Of a stretch of 64,000 nucleotides of DNA, positions 1-12,026 are shown piece after piece (the first letter of the stretch is position 1; every line of letters starts with the position of its first letter). A model generated the notes under the pieces. That model ran no database searches, was not told where the DNA came from, and worked only from the letters and a program-made list of their open reading frames with translations. The DNA is from Aureobasidium sp. EXF-3400. Lineage: Eukaryota > Ascomycota > Dothideomycetes > Dothideales > Saccotheciaceae. The stretch covers positions 145,998-209,997 of the forward strand of contig SWBL01000043.1 in NCBI GenBank assembly GCA_024195585.1. Reading direction: 5' to 3'. The translations under genes were made by a program, and so were the position numbers.

Positions 1-84
1 CGAAGTTTGCGCGGGATGTTGTCGACGCCGCCGACTTTTTCGCGGGAGCGTCTCGATTCCCTAGCAGATCAATCACATAACAAG

Positions 85-1925
85 ATGGACTCTATTCTTG
101 GTCTCGTACAGGCGCTGCCTGCTACCGACTCATGGGGACCTCCCGTCACCACTGACACCCTGCGCGACGGTCTCCCCTACGCCCCCTTCTCCAAGGGCGA
201 CAAGCTTGGCCGCATGGCCGACTGGACCGCTGAGGGCAAGGACCGTGAAGGCAGAGGAGGCAGACAGCAATACGGTCGCAACTTCAGAGGTGAGGGAGAT
301 TTGAAAAGAGCAGAGGGAACAGCTGGACTGACAAGTCACCACAAACAGACCAGCCATACGGCGCCGGCGCAGGTCTCCAAACCGCTCTCAACATCGAAGG
401 AATTGGCGAGGAAGCCAGCTTCTCCATCGTCGACAACTCGCGCACTGCCGCTCGCCGCACTTTCGGCCGTGGTGGTGGCACCGTTTTCCGTGGACGTGGT
501 GGTGCTCGTGGTGGCGCTGCTCAGCGTGGTGGCCGTGGTGGCACTTTCCAGCGCGTTGGTGGTGCCAGACCTGGACAACAGCAATACGACAACCGTGGAG
601 CACAGCGTGGAGGCCGTGGTGGCCGCAGAGGAGGCTGGAAGGACTGGGACAAGCCGCAACGCACTCGTGAGGCTTCGGTCCAGCCTCGCGATACCTGGAA
701 GCTGCTCGAGGAGATTGACTTCAACCGTCTGATCAAGCTGAACCTGGACACTGGCGACGGCGAGGATGTCGAAGACTATGGATTCCTCTACTACTACGAC
801 CGCCAGTTCGACAAGCAGCCTGGTGCTCCCACCTCTTTCCGCAAGCTTAACGTTGTTGAGCGTGCTGCTTACAATGTCACAACCTCTCACGACCCCATTA
901 TCCAGGATCTGGCCGCCAAGGACGCCGCTTCCATCTTCACTACCAGCGATATCTTGTCAATGCTGATGTGCGCTCCCCGCTCCGTCTACTCATGGGATTT
1001 GATCATCACCAGACAAGGCAACAAGGTCTTCATCGACAAGCGTGAGGGCAGCAACGTCGACCGTGTCACCGTCAACGAGAACGCGGCCGATGCACCTCTC
1101 GAGACTTCCGAGGGTACCAAGGACACCATCAACAACGTTGGCGCCCTTATGGAGGAGGCCACCCACATCAACCACGTCTTCCCTATTCAGACCGTTACCG
1201 AGAGCCAAACGTCCAAGCGCGACATGGCCAACGAGCACCCCTTCTACAACCCCGAGGAGGAGACCGACCCCCCTGCCTCCAAGGCCTACAAGTACCGCAA
1301 GTTCGACCTTTCGCTCGAGGCCGACGAGCAGCCGCTACACATTATTGTCCGTACCGAGCTCGACGCCGTCGTCAAGAACGCCATCTCTGGCGAGGACCAA
1401 TACCTTACCATCAAGGCTCTCAACGAGTTCGACAACAAGGCCATCGGCAGCGGTGGTGCTCTTGACTGGCGCACTAAGTTGGCTTCTCAGCGTGGTGCCG
1501 TCGTTGCTACCGAGATGAAGAACAACAGCTGCAAGCTCGCTCGTTGGGCTACCCAGGCCATCCTTGCCAAGGCCGACCAGATGAAGATTGGGTAAGTTTA
1601 TGATTTGACGAATTTAACAGAAGAAACAAATGCTAAAATATATGACAGTTTCGTGTCGCGTGTCAACCCCAAGACAGCAAACGACCACGTCATCCTTGGT
1701 GTTCTCGGCTACAAGCCCCGTGAGTTCGCGGCTCAGATGAACTTGAACCTGAACAACGGTTGGGCCATTGTGCGCACTTTCGTTGATATGGTCATGTCGC
1801 AAGACGAGGAGGAGGCCAAGTTTGTGCTTGTCAAGGACCCCAACAAGCCCACCATTCGCCTGTACAACGTTCCTCGCGACACCTTTGAGGAGGAAGAGGA
1901 GATGGCTGGTATTGACGAGGAGTAA
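85..1925 (+). CDS. eif3d: eIF3 subunit d (eIF3d, mRNA cap-binding subunit)
   Basis: Three exons, 85-289, 349-1591 and 1649-1925, join in phase to 574 codons, close to the usual eIF3d length. The introns have GTGAGG and GTAAGT donors and CAG acceptors. The start is the ATG in AAGATGGACTC, which opens the conserved MDSILGLVQ... N-terminus; an open frame further upstream lacks an ATG start. Residues about 105-170 form an Arg-Gly-rich (RGG) tract, followed by the conserved eIF3d core ([25 protein letters not shown]) and an acidic C-terminus ([12 protein letters not shown]). In the family this subunit sits in the cytoplasmic eIF3 complex on the 40S subunit and can bind the mRNA cap. Function comes from family knowledge, while the exon structure is read directly. 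Confidence 0.95.
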
Positions 1926-2277
1926 GCTATTTCATGAGGATGAATACGGAACATGTGGTGTGCCTAGGGATAGATGGGGATTGGCATGTTCGAGAGTACA
2001 GAAAAAGCGAATGTTATACTTTTTACGACTTCAACACTTGTTTAATCTTCCCAGCTCTTGATCATATTCGATCTGCGTTCAATGTTATCGATTGTTGTTG
2101 TTCAGAGACAAAGAAGAAAATGGGCTGAAAGCGGAGTGGAGACGGGGCCCAGCTTGGCAGAGGGCGGGCGGTCGTCATCGTTCATGTGAAAGGGACCTGC
2201 AGGCAGTTAATTCCACGTCTTGGTATTCTAGACCTTTTGTCAAACTACCTAGCATTTACATATATCGCTACAACAAG
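1926..2277. other. Intergenic: eIF3d 3' region and SEC12 leader
   Basis: No gene is visible. It should hold the eIF3d 3' untranslated region and the SEC12 promoter and leader, the latter ending in ACAAGATGG at the start codon. Confidence 0.6.
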
Positions 2278-4352
2278 ATGGTCTTGCAAAGCCATGGCCC
2301 AGTGTCATTCACAAAGACAACGCTGTCATACCCCGTGTATGCAGCCGAATTCGACCCCTACAACCGTGGCTTTCTCGTTGTAGGCGGCGGCGGTGGTCAA
2401 GGTCGCAGCGGTGTCGCAAACAAGATTGTAAGCTGCATGAGAAGCCTCTGCAGTCACATGCCTGATGCTGATATGTATAACAGACGCTACTAGACGCAAG
2501 CAAACGCTCGGCTCTGGACACGGCGGCCGAAATCGAGCTCTCGAGCGAAGAAGATTCCATCACATCGCTGGCCACACTGGCCTCTAAGGACGGTCTCATC
2601 ACGCTAGCTGGCATCAACTCCTCAGAGGCCGATCAGAAGGCTGCCAAGAACGAACATCTGCGTACTTTCGACATCAGATACCCCAAGAAGAAGCAGCCCT
2701 CGGACGAGAAACAAGACAGCGAAGCTCAAGATGCATCTATCTCATTTGTTGGAAAGGCATCGCTCTTTCAACCGGCAACAGGCCCCAAGCCAGAAACATA
2801 CCAGCGTGTCTTGCGACTCTCGCCCACCTACAAGCGCGACTCGCCAAACAAGCGTATTGGAGCCGTTGCGACTGGCCTAGCCAAGCGTTCTGAGATTGTC
2901 GTCTTCGATGCCACAAAAACACCTACAACCGATGCTGAGATTATCGCTCGTATCCCTATGCGCGACAATGCCGAAGCTGCCGATCTGGATATCACCGAGC
3001 TGGAGACCACCACCTTTTCCATCACCTGGGCTACCGATTACGATGTCTACGAACAGACGGTCATGTATAACTTTGACACAAAGAAGGCCTCCTTTTCTCC
3101 TCCAAACCCGCGCAAAGTCTACTCCATGCCTAAGCCTGAGGACGCTCGCAAGCCTGCGCGTCCCAAGTATCGTGCTATCAGATGGTTGGGTAATGAAGAC
3201 GTCCTGCTTTTGAGCAACCTGCCCAACCGCACAGGTGCCGAGTTGAGCATTGTTCATCTTTACCCATCAGGTCCGGCATTGATGGTCAAGAACAAGGCAT
3301 TGCCCGGTCATGTCAAGCAAGCTGTCGGCCTCGACGTCTGCAGTTTGGACTCGGATAAGGCTGGAAACAAGCAAGTCGTTGTTGCCATCGCCGGTCACGA
3401 CATCTCCATCCCTATCTACACTCTGGACTACAAGGCTAACACCCACACCTTTGCCAAGTTCAAGCGCTTCACCACTCTTCACGACGTACATCCGCTGCAG
3501 ATGACTTGTCTTCGCTTTTCTCCATTCCACAGCCCTGTTCGCGCCCCACCACCTGAGCAGGACAAAAAAGGCAATGCTCTGCCCATCAAAAACCCAGTTC
3601 ACCCCGGTCCTCAATACATCAAGCTTTGCAGCACCAGTATGGGCAACACCGTCGTCGTAGACACTTTCGCTCTTGTGCCATCAGAGCCTGCAGACCGCTT
3701 GAGCCGTTATGTTCTCCTACACCCTTCCGAGGAGCGTCGCCAACATATGACTTACGGGATTCTCATCGGATTCGCCGTTCTGATTTTCGCCGTTCTGCTC
3801 CAATCTATGTACTCGACCGATCCTTTCGCTCCTGGTCTCGCCGACTTCATTCCTCTACCAGCATCATGGCAGCGCACTCTTGCGCATCCTGCAAACATTG
3901 CTGACAGCATGGGTCGCAAGGGCTGGGAACCCATCGTTGATGCCGCATCTTCTGCGTCATCTGTTGCATCATCCGTCACCTCCGCCGTCCCCTCTGCGGC
4001 TTCCTCGGTCATGGCCGCTCCTGTTGTCAAGATCGCCGACTTGATTAACATGCACTTTGCACTCCCTGGCGGCTCAAATCCCGAGGACAAAGCCGTCATC
4101 GTTCGTGACGAAGGCGAAGGCAAGAATTTGGCACTCAGTATGTGGGATGAGAAGGAGTATCTGAAACAAGATGAGAAAGCTAGACATTGGCATGAGCTAA
4201 ATGATGAAGAGCAAAACGTTTGGAGGAAGAGGTTGATCGATGCTGGACACTGGACTGTTGAGGAGGGAGAGACTATCCTCAAGGGTGTTGTGTTTAGTAG
4301 TTGGGCTGGGTTTGTGGGGAGGGTTGCTGGAGAGGCTATTAGAGAGCTCTGA
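2278..4352 (+). CDS. SEC12: Sec12, ER guanine nucleotide exchange factor for Sar1
   Basis: Two exons, 2278-2427 and 2484-4352, give 672 residues. The intron is phase 0 (GTAAGC...ACAG). The cytosolic N-terminal part is WD40-like. It opens with a glycine loop, VVGGGGGQGRSGVANKI, of the type that binds the potassium ion and Sar1 in Sec12/PREB. A single membrane segment (YGILIGFAVLIFAVLLQSMY, about residues 472-492) follows, then a lumenal tail rich in Ala/Ser and charged residues. In the family, Sec12 loads Sar1 with GTP at the ER to start COPII coat assembly. The type II-like topology with one late membrane helix separates it from ordinary WD40 proteins. Confidence 0.9.
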
Positions 4353-4717
4353 GTAAGTTAGACTTGTTGGACATGGCATGTGGTGATTGTAGATGTGTAG
4401 GCATGTCTGTATTGCTTCTCATCCCTAGAAATCAGTCTCACACCTAGAATGGGATTTGTCTAGTATTCGCTAGGCTCATCTGGCAGGCCTCTCCGTGCAT
4501 TGTCTTACATGCTTTACTTTCAATGATTGGCAATATGATTGCTATTCGCTCTCATCTGGGCCTGTCTCACACAGCGTGTCATTCTGGAATCTTATAGACG
4601 GATCTAGCTGGAGACTGCTTGTTTCCGTGGAAGCGGACGAAGCAAGCTATAAAGCAAGAGCCTCTCTCAGCTACAGATGACCATGATTTTGCCTCATCAG
4701 TCATACCCGTCACTAAG
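4353..4717. other. Intergenic between SEC12 and the first F-box-like copy
   Basis: No gene is seen. An in-frame ATG at about 4619 extends the next reading frame, but the conserved family N-terminus begins only after the later ATG at 4718. Confidence 0.5.
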
Positions 4718-5690
4718 ATGAGCACAAACGCGCCTCCCAGATTCGATCTTCTGAACAATCTACCTCGTGAGATCCGCGACACGATCTTTGGACACATGGT
4801 CCAGAACACACTTGACCGTCATGTGCCCCAACCCAATGGATTTCGCATCCATACAATGAGATCGCATCTCATCACGTCACCTTGGTTTACACATAACAAG
4901 CAACACTGCATCGAGAACCTGAAGGTGTTTCTCAGAAGCGCAGAGATGGTTGCGGAAATCAGAGATCCATGGGTGCAAGACTTGTCAACAATACATTGAT
5001 TTTGCGCCACACCCAATCCAACTCGAGGATACCCTGCAACTGATCAACCGTCGTTTTGCAATTGCTGCTCGTGATACTGGCACCAAAGCACCCCGAGAGG
5101 CACTTTTCCCATACACCAAAGGGACCTGCTTCAGCTATTACTACTATGGCGACTTGCTTCAGAATCGGCTTTGGAAAATGGGATTCCCGGGAAATATCCA
5201 TCCAAAGACTGTTTTCGTCAAGCCTGCGAAAGCAATTGAGACGGTACCATGAAGAGTTCAACATTCCCTCTGGCAGACTATCCATTCACATCTGGTATGG
5301 AGATCCTTTCAGAGTCTATCTTGGCATGTCTCCAAACACTGGATAAACTTCCGTCACTCTGTTTGAATCTCTACATTCACTGCACGCCAGAATCTTTGTC
5401 AGCGATTATGATGCTTCGGTTCTTACTATCGACAGCGAACCTTGACGTCTTGAGGAAAGCTTTTGGAAAGATCATTGACAAGATGCGTATCAGATACCCC
5501 AAAGCCTGATCAACTAGCACAAATTCTGGAACTGGAGACCATGTTTGAAAACGACGAAATGCGGCTTAGAAGCCGTCACCTACAAGTCATCACTGAAACT
5601 ACAAACTTCTGGAAGGCAAGGGATGGCTGGTACGACTTGGATGATATGTTCAGGATTGCTGAGTCTTGGGCTTCGAGAGTGGATGATTGA
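4718..5690 (+). pseudogene. F-box/2EXR-like array copy 1, frameshifted relic
   Basis: All three conserved blocks of the local six-copy family are present, but in different reading frames. The N-terminal block LLNNLPREIRDTIFGHM is in one frame and continues to about 4980. A second frame holds ALFPYTKG and FVKPAKA to about 5240. A third holds RRYHEEFNIPSGRLSIHIWY. Two more shifts lead to the C-terminal block FWKARDGWYDLDDMFRIAESW ending at 5690. No GT-AG introns sit at the frame changes, and the break points fall inside conserved sequence. At least four indels therefore separate it from an intact gene. It is closest to copy 2 (13581-14672). The ancestral role is unknown; the N-terminal motif resembles F-box or 2EXR domains. 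Confidence 0.8.
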
Positions 5691-6042
5691 TCGATGTAAC
5701 GGGTTGTTGGTAATTGGTGCTTGTGTTCATCTGGTTGATTGATTGAAGGATGTCAAATACTCCTTCACTCTCGCAAAGTCTTTCATCGAGGCATCACGTT
5801 GTTTAGCAGTTGAAACAACTCTTTGTCTAATAAGGCTAGTAAGCAGCGAGAGGAGATGAATGACAATTCATTAGTGTGCACTATACCGGCCTTGCATCGT
5901 ATCTACCATGTATCTTTGCTCCATCATGCCAATGCATCATCAAATCCCAATCAGCTCCTCTCATATCTCGAACTTCAAATTCATGCCTCATTACACCTTC
6001 TCTTCCTTTACAGTTGCCCCCCGAATCGTTCACAAGCAATAC
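5691..6042. other. Intergenic, converging 3' ends
   Basis: This lies between the 3' end of the array copy 1 relic and the 3' end of the minus-strand transporter. No gene is seen. Confidence 0.5.
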
Positions 6043-7943
6043 TCACTTGGCAGCAAACCGACTCTTCGCCCTCAACCTCTCACCGTAGAAGAACAAGACG
6101 AAAATACCTCCAATACACAATGTCGTCAGTCCAGCAAGCAAACTCACACCACCACCAACCCCCAAACCCTTGAACATGGGTCGCGAAAACAGGATCGCCG
6201 CAGCCGCCAAAGTGGACCTCGCTGTATCGTTGCCAGCAAACAGGCTTCCCGCATATGCAGGATAGACCATAGGCAAGTACACAAACACACATTGGAAGAG
6301 GATAAATACGCCGATGATGTTGATGACGATACCAATACAACTGACGATCCAGTGGATATGGCCGTTTCCTGTCCATGCAAAGATGAACAACCCAATAGGG
6401 ACGAGGAAACCAGAGAACAGAGCTGGGATGAGGCGACGTTCAGGGGTACCCATACCGTGTGCGAGAATCTCGGGTTCCACGATGTAGTAGAGGTAGGCGT
6501 AGTAGGCTGCTATGGCGATGACGACGCCGACAGCGATGGACAGGAATACAAGTCCCATTTGGCCGACGTTGAAGCCGTAGCGGTCGATGTAGACCAGAGG
6601 GAATACCTCAAAGAAGGAGTAGAAGATTGCGTAACAGAGGGCGATGTAGATGTCCGCGTAGGCCTGGGTGGACAAGAATCAGTATTCGTTTGAGACAACA
6701 TTTGTTCGTACTCGAGACTTACAATAGCTGGATCTAGTGCGATCAACTGAAGAGGTCGCCACAAAGCTTCTACGACCAAGTCTTTGAAGCTACGCTGAGC
6801 CTGGTTGATCTCAGACTGTGCCTTTAAGTTCTGGTTTCCAGTGAGTTTCCTGAGTCTCTGGGCTCGACGCAAGAGAATGGTTTCTGGGTAAGTCTCGGGC
6901 AGGAAAAAGAAGAGCGCAAGCCAGACGGGCGCAGCAAGCCACAACATCTCCCAAAGAGACCATCTCCAATTCTCAGCCGCAACACTGAAGCCAGAAATGA
7001 TAGGTCCAAGTGCGGGGCCAACACAAGCTGCTGCTGCCCAACAACAGAGAACGTAAGGTAGCTTGATCAGCGAGAACATATCCTGCAAACTAGCACCGCC
7101 AGTAGCAAGAATGGGAGATCCGAAGAAGCCTTGCAAAAATCGCAGCACCATCAGTCCGGCAAAGTTGTCTGCCAAAGCTGTGGGCACACACAGGATAGTG
7201 AAGATGGCAAAGGTGATGATATAAGGAGGATTCCTGCCAATCTTTGGGATCTCAGACAGAGGAGAGAAGATCAAAGGACCAAGACCATAGGCCAGAACGA
7301 AGAGGGAGATACCAAGGGCAGCTGCTGTTGCCCCAACGCCAAATCGTTCCATAACGCCTTCAGCCGAAGGCGTGTAGATGGCAGATCCTGTGTAGACTGC
7401 AGTGGTGTAGATACAGATGAGCAACGTCACCAAGCCTTTCTTCGTCTTGGACCAGTTTTGAGGATTTGCTTTGTCATCTGTGGTGTACCAGTCCACAAGA
7501 ATGACTCCGTCCGCAGTGCGAACAGGAATAACTGGCTCTGGCCATGGGGACGGTTCTGAAGCAGCCGCGAAGGCTTGCTCAAGGTCAGCTCGGGTCTTTG
7601 AATGTTCAAGAGCAATGCGAGACCCAACTCGTGATAGAGCAGATCTTGAAGTGTTGGCCTTGCTCAAATCACGGCCGGTGTGGTCGGTTGCTGTTCTTGT
7701 AAGTTTTAGGTCATTGTGGGAGTCAGGAGTCTCTTTCTCGAAATCATCTTTGATGGAGTTGTTGCTGGACAGAAGTGACGGAACAGTCTTGAAGAGTTGA
7801 GAAGCCGATTTCTCAGGCTCGGGGTGTGAGTAAGAAGTTGGGCAAACGAAGTCAGGCTTTTCTTCAGGGTACTGGAGTACTCTGTTTCTTGTCACATATC
7901 GGATGAGTTGCCCGATTGGAGCGTCCCGAATGACATCGGACAT
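6043..7943 (-). CDS. MFS transporter, DHA1 drug/polyamine-efflux type
   Basis: Two exons, 7943-6723 and 6663-6043, join in phase 0 to 613 residues. A cytosolic tail of about 160 residues leads to the signature NPQNWSKTKKG just before the first membrane helix. This layout is typical of fungal DHA1 multidrug/polyamine transporters (Flu1, Tpo1-like). The loop after helix 2 carries SPLSEIPKIGRNPPY, the place of the DHA1 motif A, and FLQGFFGSPILATGGA follows in helix 4. The second exon supplies the last six or so helices (YADIYIALCYAIFYSFFEVF onward). It is expected at the plasma membrane as a proton-coupled exporter. The substrate cannot be told from sequence. It is transcribed against the surrounding same-strand F-box-like array. 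Confidence 0.88.
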
Positions 7944-8397
7944 GGTGATAAAACGGTTGAAAGTGTGGCAAGAGAAATGGAAAATGTGAGATACTGGAGA
8001 CCGAGTTTTGTTTCAAGGAAGAGAAGCTTTGATGAGAAGGATGAAGGACAGATGTCTGTCTGTACCACATGGATATATACCCTTCAGACCTACCTTCGCC
8101 TTTACAAAGCTACCAATTGCGTGCGAGCGTCTTCAGTAAGCATGCCAAGCGACTTCAAAATCGTTCTTGAATCATCTCATGGAGATTAGCAACAGCAGAC
8201 GGCGTTGTGTCGATGAGTCCAGGATCTTGGTGGTGGGAAAGATACTTGTGGAATGTGGTGCTCGCTTTGATTGGTTCAAGCTGGGGTTTGTCAGCTGCAT
8301 GTCCATGCCTCGCTGACAAACGCTTTGTCCAACGAAAGACACCGCCGACAAGGCATCAGTCGCTGCCTTTGTTGACGGATGAATATTCATGCCGGTC
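7944..8397. other. Promoter region of the MFS transporter
   Basis: Non-coding leader and promoter of the minus-strand transporter, with one TATA-like box. No other gene is visible. Confidence 0.5.
8074..8079 (-). promoter_or_regulatory. TATA-like box upstream of the MFS transporter
   Basis: The minus strand reads GTATATATCC about 131-136 bp before the ATG of the 7943-6043 transporter. It is the only good TATA match in that leader. Its use is inferred from position only. Confidence 0.35.
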
Positions 8398-8834
8398 TTA
8401 CAAAGCTACTGCTTCAACTTGCCTTTTTTTAAGGATGCCAGAGGGCAGGCGTTTCATTGCATCTTCCATCGGACTTAAGAGATGACCGTGTCCGTTTGAC
8501 TCTGCAGCTACACCACACAGATCTCTCAAATTGAGTCGGATATATTTTGGAAGGTCTTGCGCAAGACGGAGCATGTCAAGTTGAGTCGAGCTGGTGCACA
8601 AATTACTGCTGAGGACGGAAAGTGCAACCACCCACCGCGACTGACGCCAAGCACGAGGGGGTTGATACGTCGAACCACCTGAGCGAATTTCATGCATGAA
8701 CTGGTGTCGTCAGTATCGTCCTCCATGTAGCTCATCAACTTCTTGACAGGCATGATGTCTTTCGACGTCCAAGCTGGATATTGAGACGCGTTACGCAACG
8801 AGGAAAGACACTGCCCGAATTTGATCAGGGGCAT
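8398..8834 (-). CDS. Possible small hypothetical gene
   Basis: Two overlapping minus-strand open stretches could be joined by a short intron near 8650-8710 (a GTATCA donor and CTCAG acceptor are present). The product would run from MPLIKFGQCLSSLRN to a tail ending LPSGILKKRQVEAVAL. The tail has a helix-rich look (DMLRLAQDLPKYIRLNLRDL). No family was recognised. It may equally be a decayed gene or chance open frame, because the splice choice is not independently supported. Confidence 0.25.
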
Positions 8835-9001
8835 CGCACCAACAGCCTAAATCCCCTCTGTAGAAGCGACAAGACCTAGAGATAAAATGGCTGCGAGAGT
8901 GTTGAGATGTAGGAATGGTTAGACAATTCGAGAAGCCATGATTTCTTCCCTCGTTCGCTATGCGCAACGCTTGCCGATGAGGGCGGCATTACCGCCGAGT
9001 C

Positions 9002-10328
9002 TTGGCGGGCCTATCAACCAATCGGGAATCTGTAAGCGCCGCCGCTGAAACTCAAACTCTCGCCTCGACCAGGAACGCGAAACATCCGACATCCTCGAGC
9101 TTTCAAAACTTCACTCCCGATGTTACGATGCGCGATTCTGAAGCGAGTCTCAAAGAATTCAACATTATCATGTCGAAAGTTTCCTCTATACCAGCAAAGC
9201 TTGACCGGAAAGCTCTGTCACCAGATACGACCATTGAGCTTCTTACCAGCTGCTTCGAGCCATGATTTATCCACAAAGGAACCGTCGTGCAATACCGGAC
9301 TCGGCACCGGTACAGAACACAAAACCACATCTGACGCGGACCATGGAACTATGGGCGATGCCGCGAATCAGCACGAAATCTGTTCTGGCAAGAATGTTGG
9401 CGGGTCCATCAAAGAGCCGCATTCATCGGAAGATAAATCAGATGTCTCAAGTGCGCAAGCTGGAGACGTGACGGGGAGCGCAAACATCTCCGATGAATAC
9501 CTCCTACAACTACGCGGCACAGGAGCTCACCCAACTCAGAGTTCAGATGATGAGTGCATCAAAGAGTCAACTGTCCCTGAGCCACAAACTCATACAAGCA
9601 CCAAAACGTCTCCCGGTGTTACTGATGCAGATACTGATGAAGCATCAGCTACGGGGACAGCCCAATTCTCAGCATCACTCACAGATGGAACTATCGTTCA
9701 TCTACAAAACAGCTACATCGACGTGTCTCATTTCAAGGGCCTAGTCTTGACGATATCGAAGATCTGGAAGCAACACTCTGATAAGATTATTCCTCAGCTA
9801 TGTGCACAGAACGTTGGAATCGCGATCTTCAACGGAGTTCGCCATCACCGCGATTTTGGCCAGGATGTTCTCTTCACAACGATTTACGATGCCGGAGTGG
9901 GAAGAGGTTCACGCAAAATCTTCTCTTACATATGGTCCGTTTCCGCCGATCGTTCACAGTTTTCATGTCTGCATCACAGATTTAGATCCAATGAGTTGTG
10001 GGCAGGGCGCTCTAATCTACGCTCAGGGCTTGTGAAGGCTCTGAAGAACTATATGATGATGCTCTCTTCACCTGTCTCCCACCGAATTTCAGCAGCATGA
10101 GGAATTTTTCGTGTATGACTTAGGTCCATACAAAGGCAAGCCCATGTCGATCGTGTTAGGTGAGAACGTTATTGCCACGCCAATCTCAGCTTCCATCATA
10201 GCGATGACTCGTGCGGAATTGTTGTCTCTGGCCGTACCGATTTGGCAATGGTGGCGACGCGAGCAGCCTTCAATGCGTAAAGACCAGCATGGAAGTATCA
10301 CCAACATTCGAATCATGCACGTAACTTG
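9002..10328 (+). pseudogene. Decayed tandem copy of the 10410-12026 gene
   Basis: Pieces similar to the downstream intact gene occur in the same order but in changing frames. SLTDGTIVHLQ here matches TLYDGTLVIPS there. LTISKIWKQHSDKI matches LQIISQWRAKSRDD. EWEEVHAK and YGPFPPIVHSFHV match DWFEQPMT and YHTLPAVGCLYVN, and LRSGLVKALKNY matches FRSSLKNH. The reading frame must change at least near 9260, 9840 and 10010. Several stops interrupt any single frame. The simplest reading is a tandem duplicate that has lost function. A multi-exon gene cannot be fully excluded because intron signals were not tested exhaustively. Confidence 0.6.
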
Positions 10329-10409
10329 ATCAGAGGGTGTCGCACAAGCTAATAGCGGTACAGAGAATCAAATCCCACAGAGAACGTCTTGAGATTGGAG
10401 GTCTGGAAG

Positions 10410-12026
10410 ATGAGCTTGGTCCCGGATGTTAGCCTTTCTAGGAGCGTTCAGAAGCTCTCTACTTCAGACATCGATGGCTCATTCAAAAATTCTACCGTCG
10501 AGTTTAGTCATGAATTTGAGAATCTTCGTCCCGGGTTCGATCAATCGCTGCGAAGTTGGGCCTTGATGTTCCTTAAGAACACCATCGGGTGGATTGACAG
10601 TTCAGGAAGCCTCTTAGAAGGAGAGTATCCAGAGCTTGCGTCGCTGATCCACAACGCTAAAGGCGAAAAGCCGTCTTCTGTGGATTCTCAGTCCTTCTCG
10701 CTGGAAACCTCGGTGTCACCTGGACCTCAAAGGATTCCGGATAGCGAAGAATTGGAGCTCCACAAAGACCGTGGTGAAAAGGCAGTTGCTGTCTCGAGCC
10801 CAGTTAAGACAGACGAAGCCAAACATGCTACGGCCAGAGGAACACAAGAAGGTAGAGGTGAGAATTCCGTACGTCAGAAAGCTCGCGACCTTTGTATGTC
10901 CGCGACACTGTACGACGGGACGCTCGTGATACCCAGCTTCAAACTCTGTCAAGACATGGAGAAAGGAGTTGGGAAAAGCTTCAGCTCTATCTTGCAGATC
11001 ATATCACAGTGGCGAGCGAAATCTCGAGACGACCTTAAGCACGAGTATCACAGGAAGCCTTCGCTAGTATATGTTTTCCCAGAAGCATCGGAAAGCTCTT
11101 TTGACATCGAAATCTTCCGCAAAGAACCCGATTGGTTCGAACAGCCCATGACCCGCTTCAAGTTGTATCACACCCTTCCAGCGGTAGGCTGCCTGTACGT
11201 CAACTTCAGGACTTTGCCTGAGACTGTTCTCAATCGACGCAAACTGGACTTGTGGAAAAGTACGTTACTGAACACTTTCAGGTCTAGTCTGAAGAATCAC
11301 ATCGGGCCAGTGGACCAAGCAGGTGTCTTACGAAAGAGCAAGCAGCCAACTATCAACCAATTCCTCTACGAACTCAAAACACCCACCAATCTCTATTTGA
11401 GTGCTGGCACTGAGGTCATGGAAAGCCCGAAAGAGAGATATGTGCCGCAAAGCTCGATCGATACCAGACAGGTAGAGAAGGGTCTTGAAGCTCCAAAGCT
11501 CTCGATGTACAACCAGATCGAGAATGTCATGAAGTTGGCGGGTGATCTATATGAAGTGAGCAAAATGCTCAACGAGGAGATCTCAAACAATCCGTCGCAC
11601 CCGAACGAAAATCCCGTGCTCGACACTGTCGATGCAAACTGGATGAACGAACCAAATCCGGTCTTGAAAACTCGCAAACATGGCAAAATAAACGTTGATG
11701 CTGTCAAAAGAGCGATCTTGAAACTCAAGGCTCAACTTCGAGACCACGAAGGCAAAGCCCGTATCCTAGCGCATATCTGTCAGAGATGGAAAGCGGAGCT
11801 AGAGGTAGAGTATCCGCTCATGAAGCGAGGATCTGCATCGCAAAGCGGCATGCACAACCTCGCGATACCGTCTTCTGAGCCATCTAGGACCAAAAGTTCT
11901 GTCACCAAAGAAAAGACTCCCACAGGCCCCCAGGGGCCAGCAAAATATCCCAAGATCAGACACACGCACAGTCCTGACAAAAGAAATGTTGCCGACGACA
12001 ATGAATTCTCTATCTCCCCTTTCTGA
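10410..12026 (+). CDS. Hypothetical protein, 538 aa
   Basis: Single-exon open frame. The first ATG is in GGAAGATGAGC at 10410, since the frame upstream begins only with TTG. No known domain was recognised. The N-terminal third is mostly polar and low in complexity (Ser/Glu/Lys-rich). A central segment at about residues 163-300 (LYDGTLVIPSF to FRSSLKNHIG) is more globular and is the part shared with the decayed upstream copy. Two helical, possibly coiled-coil stretches follow (NVMKLAGDLYEVSKMLNEEI; AVKRAILKLKAQLRDHEGKA). The C-terminus is basic and disordered-looking. The duplicated neighbour suggests a lineage-specific family. No function can be assigned. Confidence 0.6.
   Translation: MSLVPDVSLSRSVQKLSTSDIDGSFKNSTVEFSHEFENLRPGFDQSLRSWALMFLKNTIGWIDSSGSLLEGEYPELASLIHNAKGEKPSSVDSQSFSLETSVSPGPQRIPDSEELELHKDRGEKAVAVSSPVKTDEAKHATARGTQEGRGENSVRQKARDLCMSATLYDGTLVIPSFKLCQDMEKGVGKSFSSILQIISQWRAKSRDDLKHEYHRKPSLVYVFPEASESSFDIEIFRKEPDWFEQPMTRFKLYHTLPAVGCLYVNFRTLPETVLNRRKLDLWKSTLLNTFRSSLKNHIGPVDQAGVLRKSKQPTINQFLYELKTPTNLYLSAGTEVMESPKERYVPQSSIDTRQVEKGLEAPKLSMYNQIENVMKLAGDLYEVSKMLNEEISNNPSHPNENPVLDTVDANWMNEPNPVLKTRKHGKINVDAVKRAILKLKAQLRDHEGKARILAHICQRWKAELEVEYPLMKRGSASQSGMHNLAIPSSEPSRTKSSVTKEKTPTGPQGPAKYPKIRHTHSPDKRNVADDNEFSISPF

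Noticed and set aside
336..890. A 184-codon minus-strand Thr/Ser-rich frame
   Set aside because: It is the complement of the RGG codons of eIF3d; repetitive codons create the open antisense frame.
3752..4282. A 176-codon minus-strand open frame inside SEC12
   Set aside because: It lies wholly antisense to the conserved Sec12 membrane and lumenal region and has no own features.
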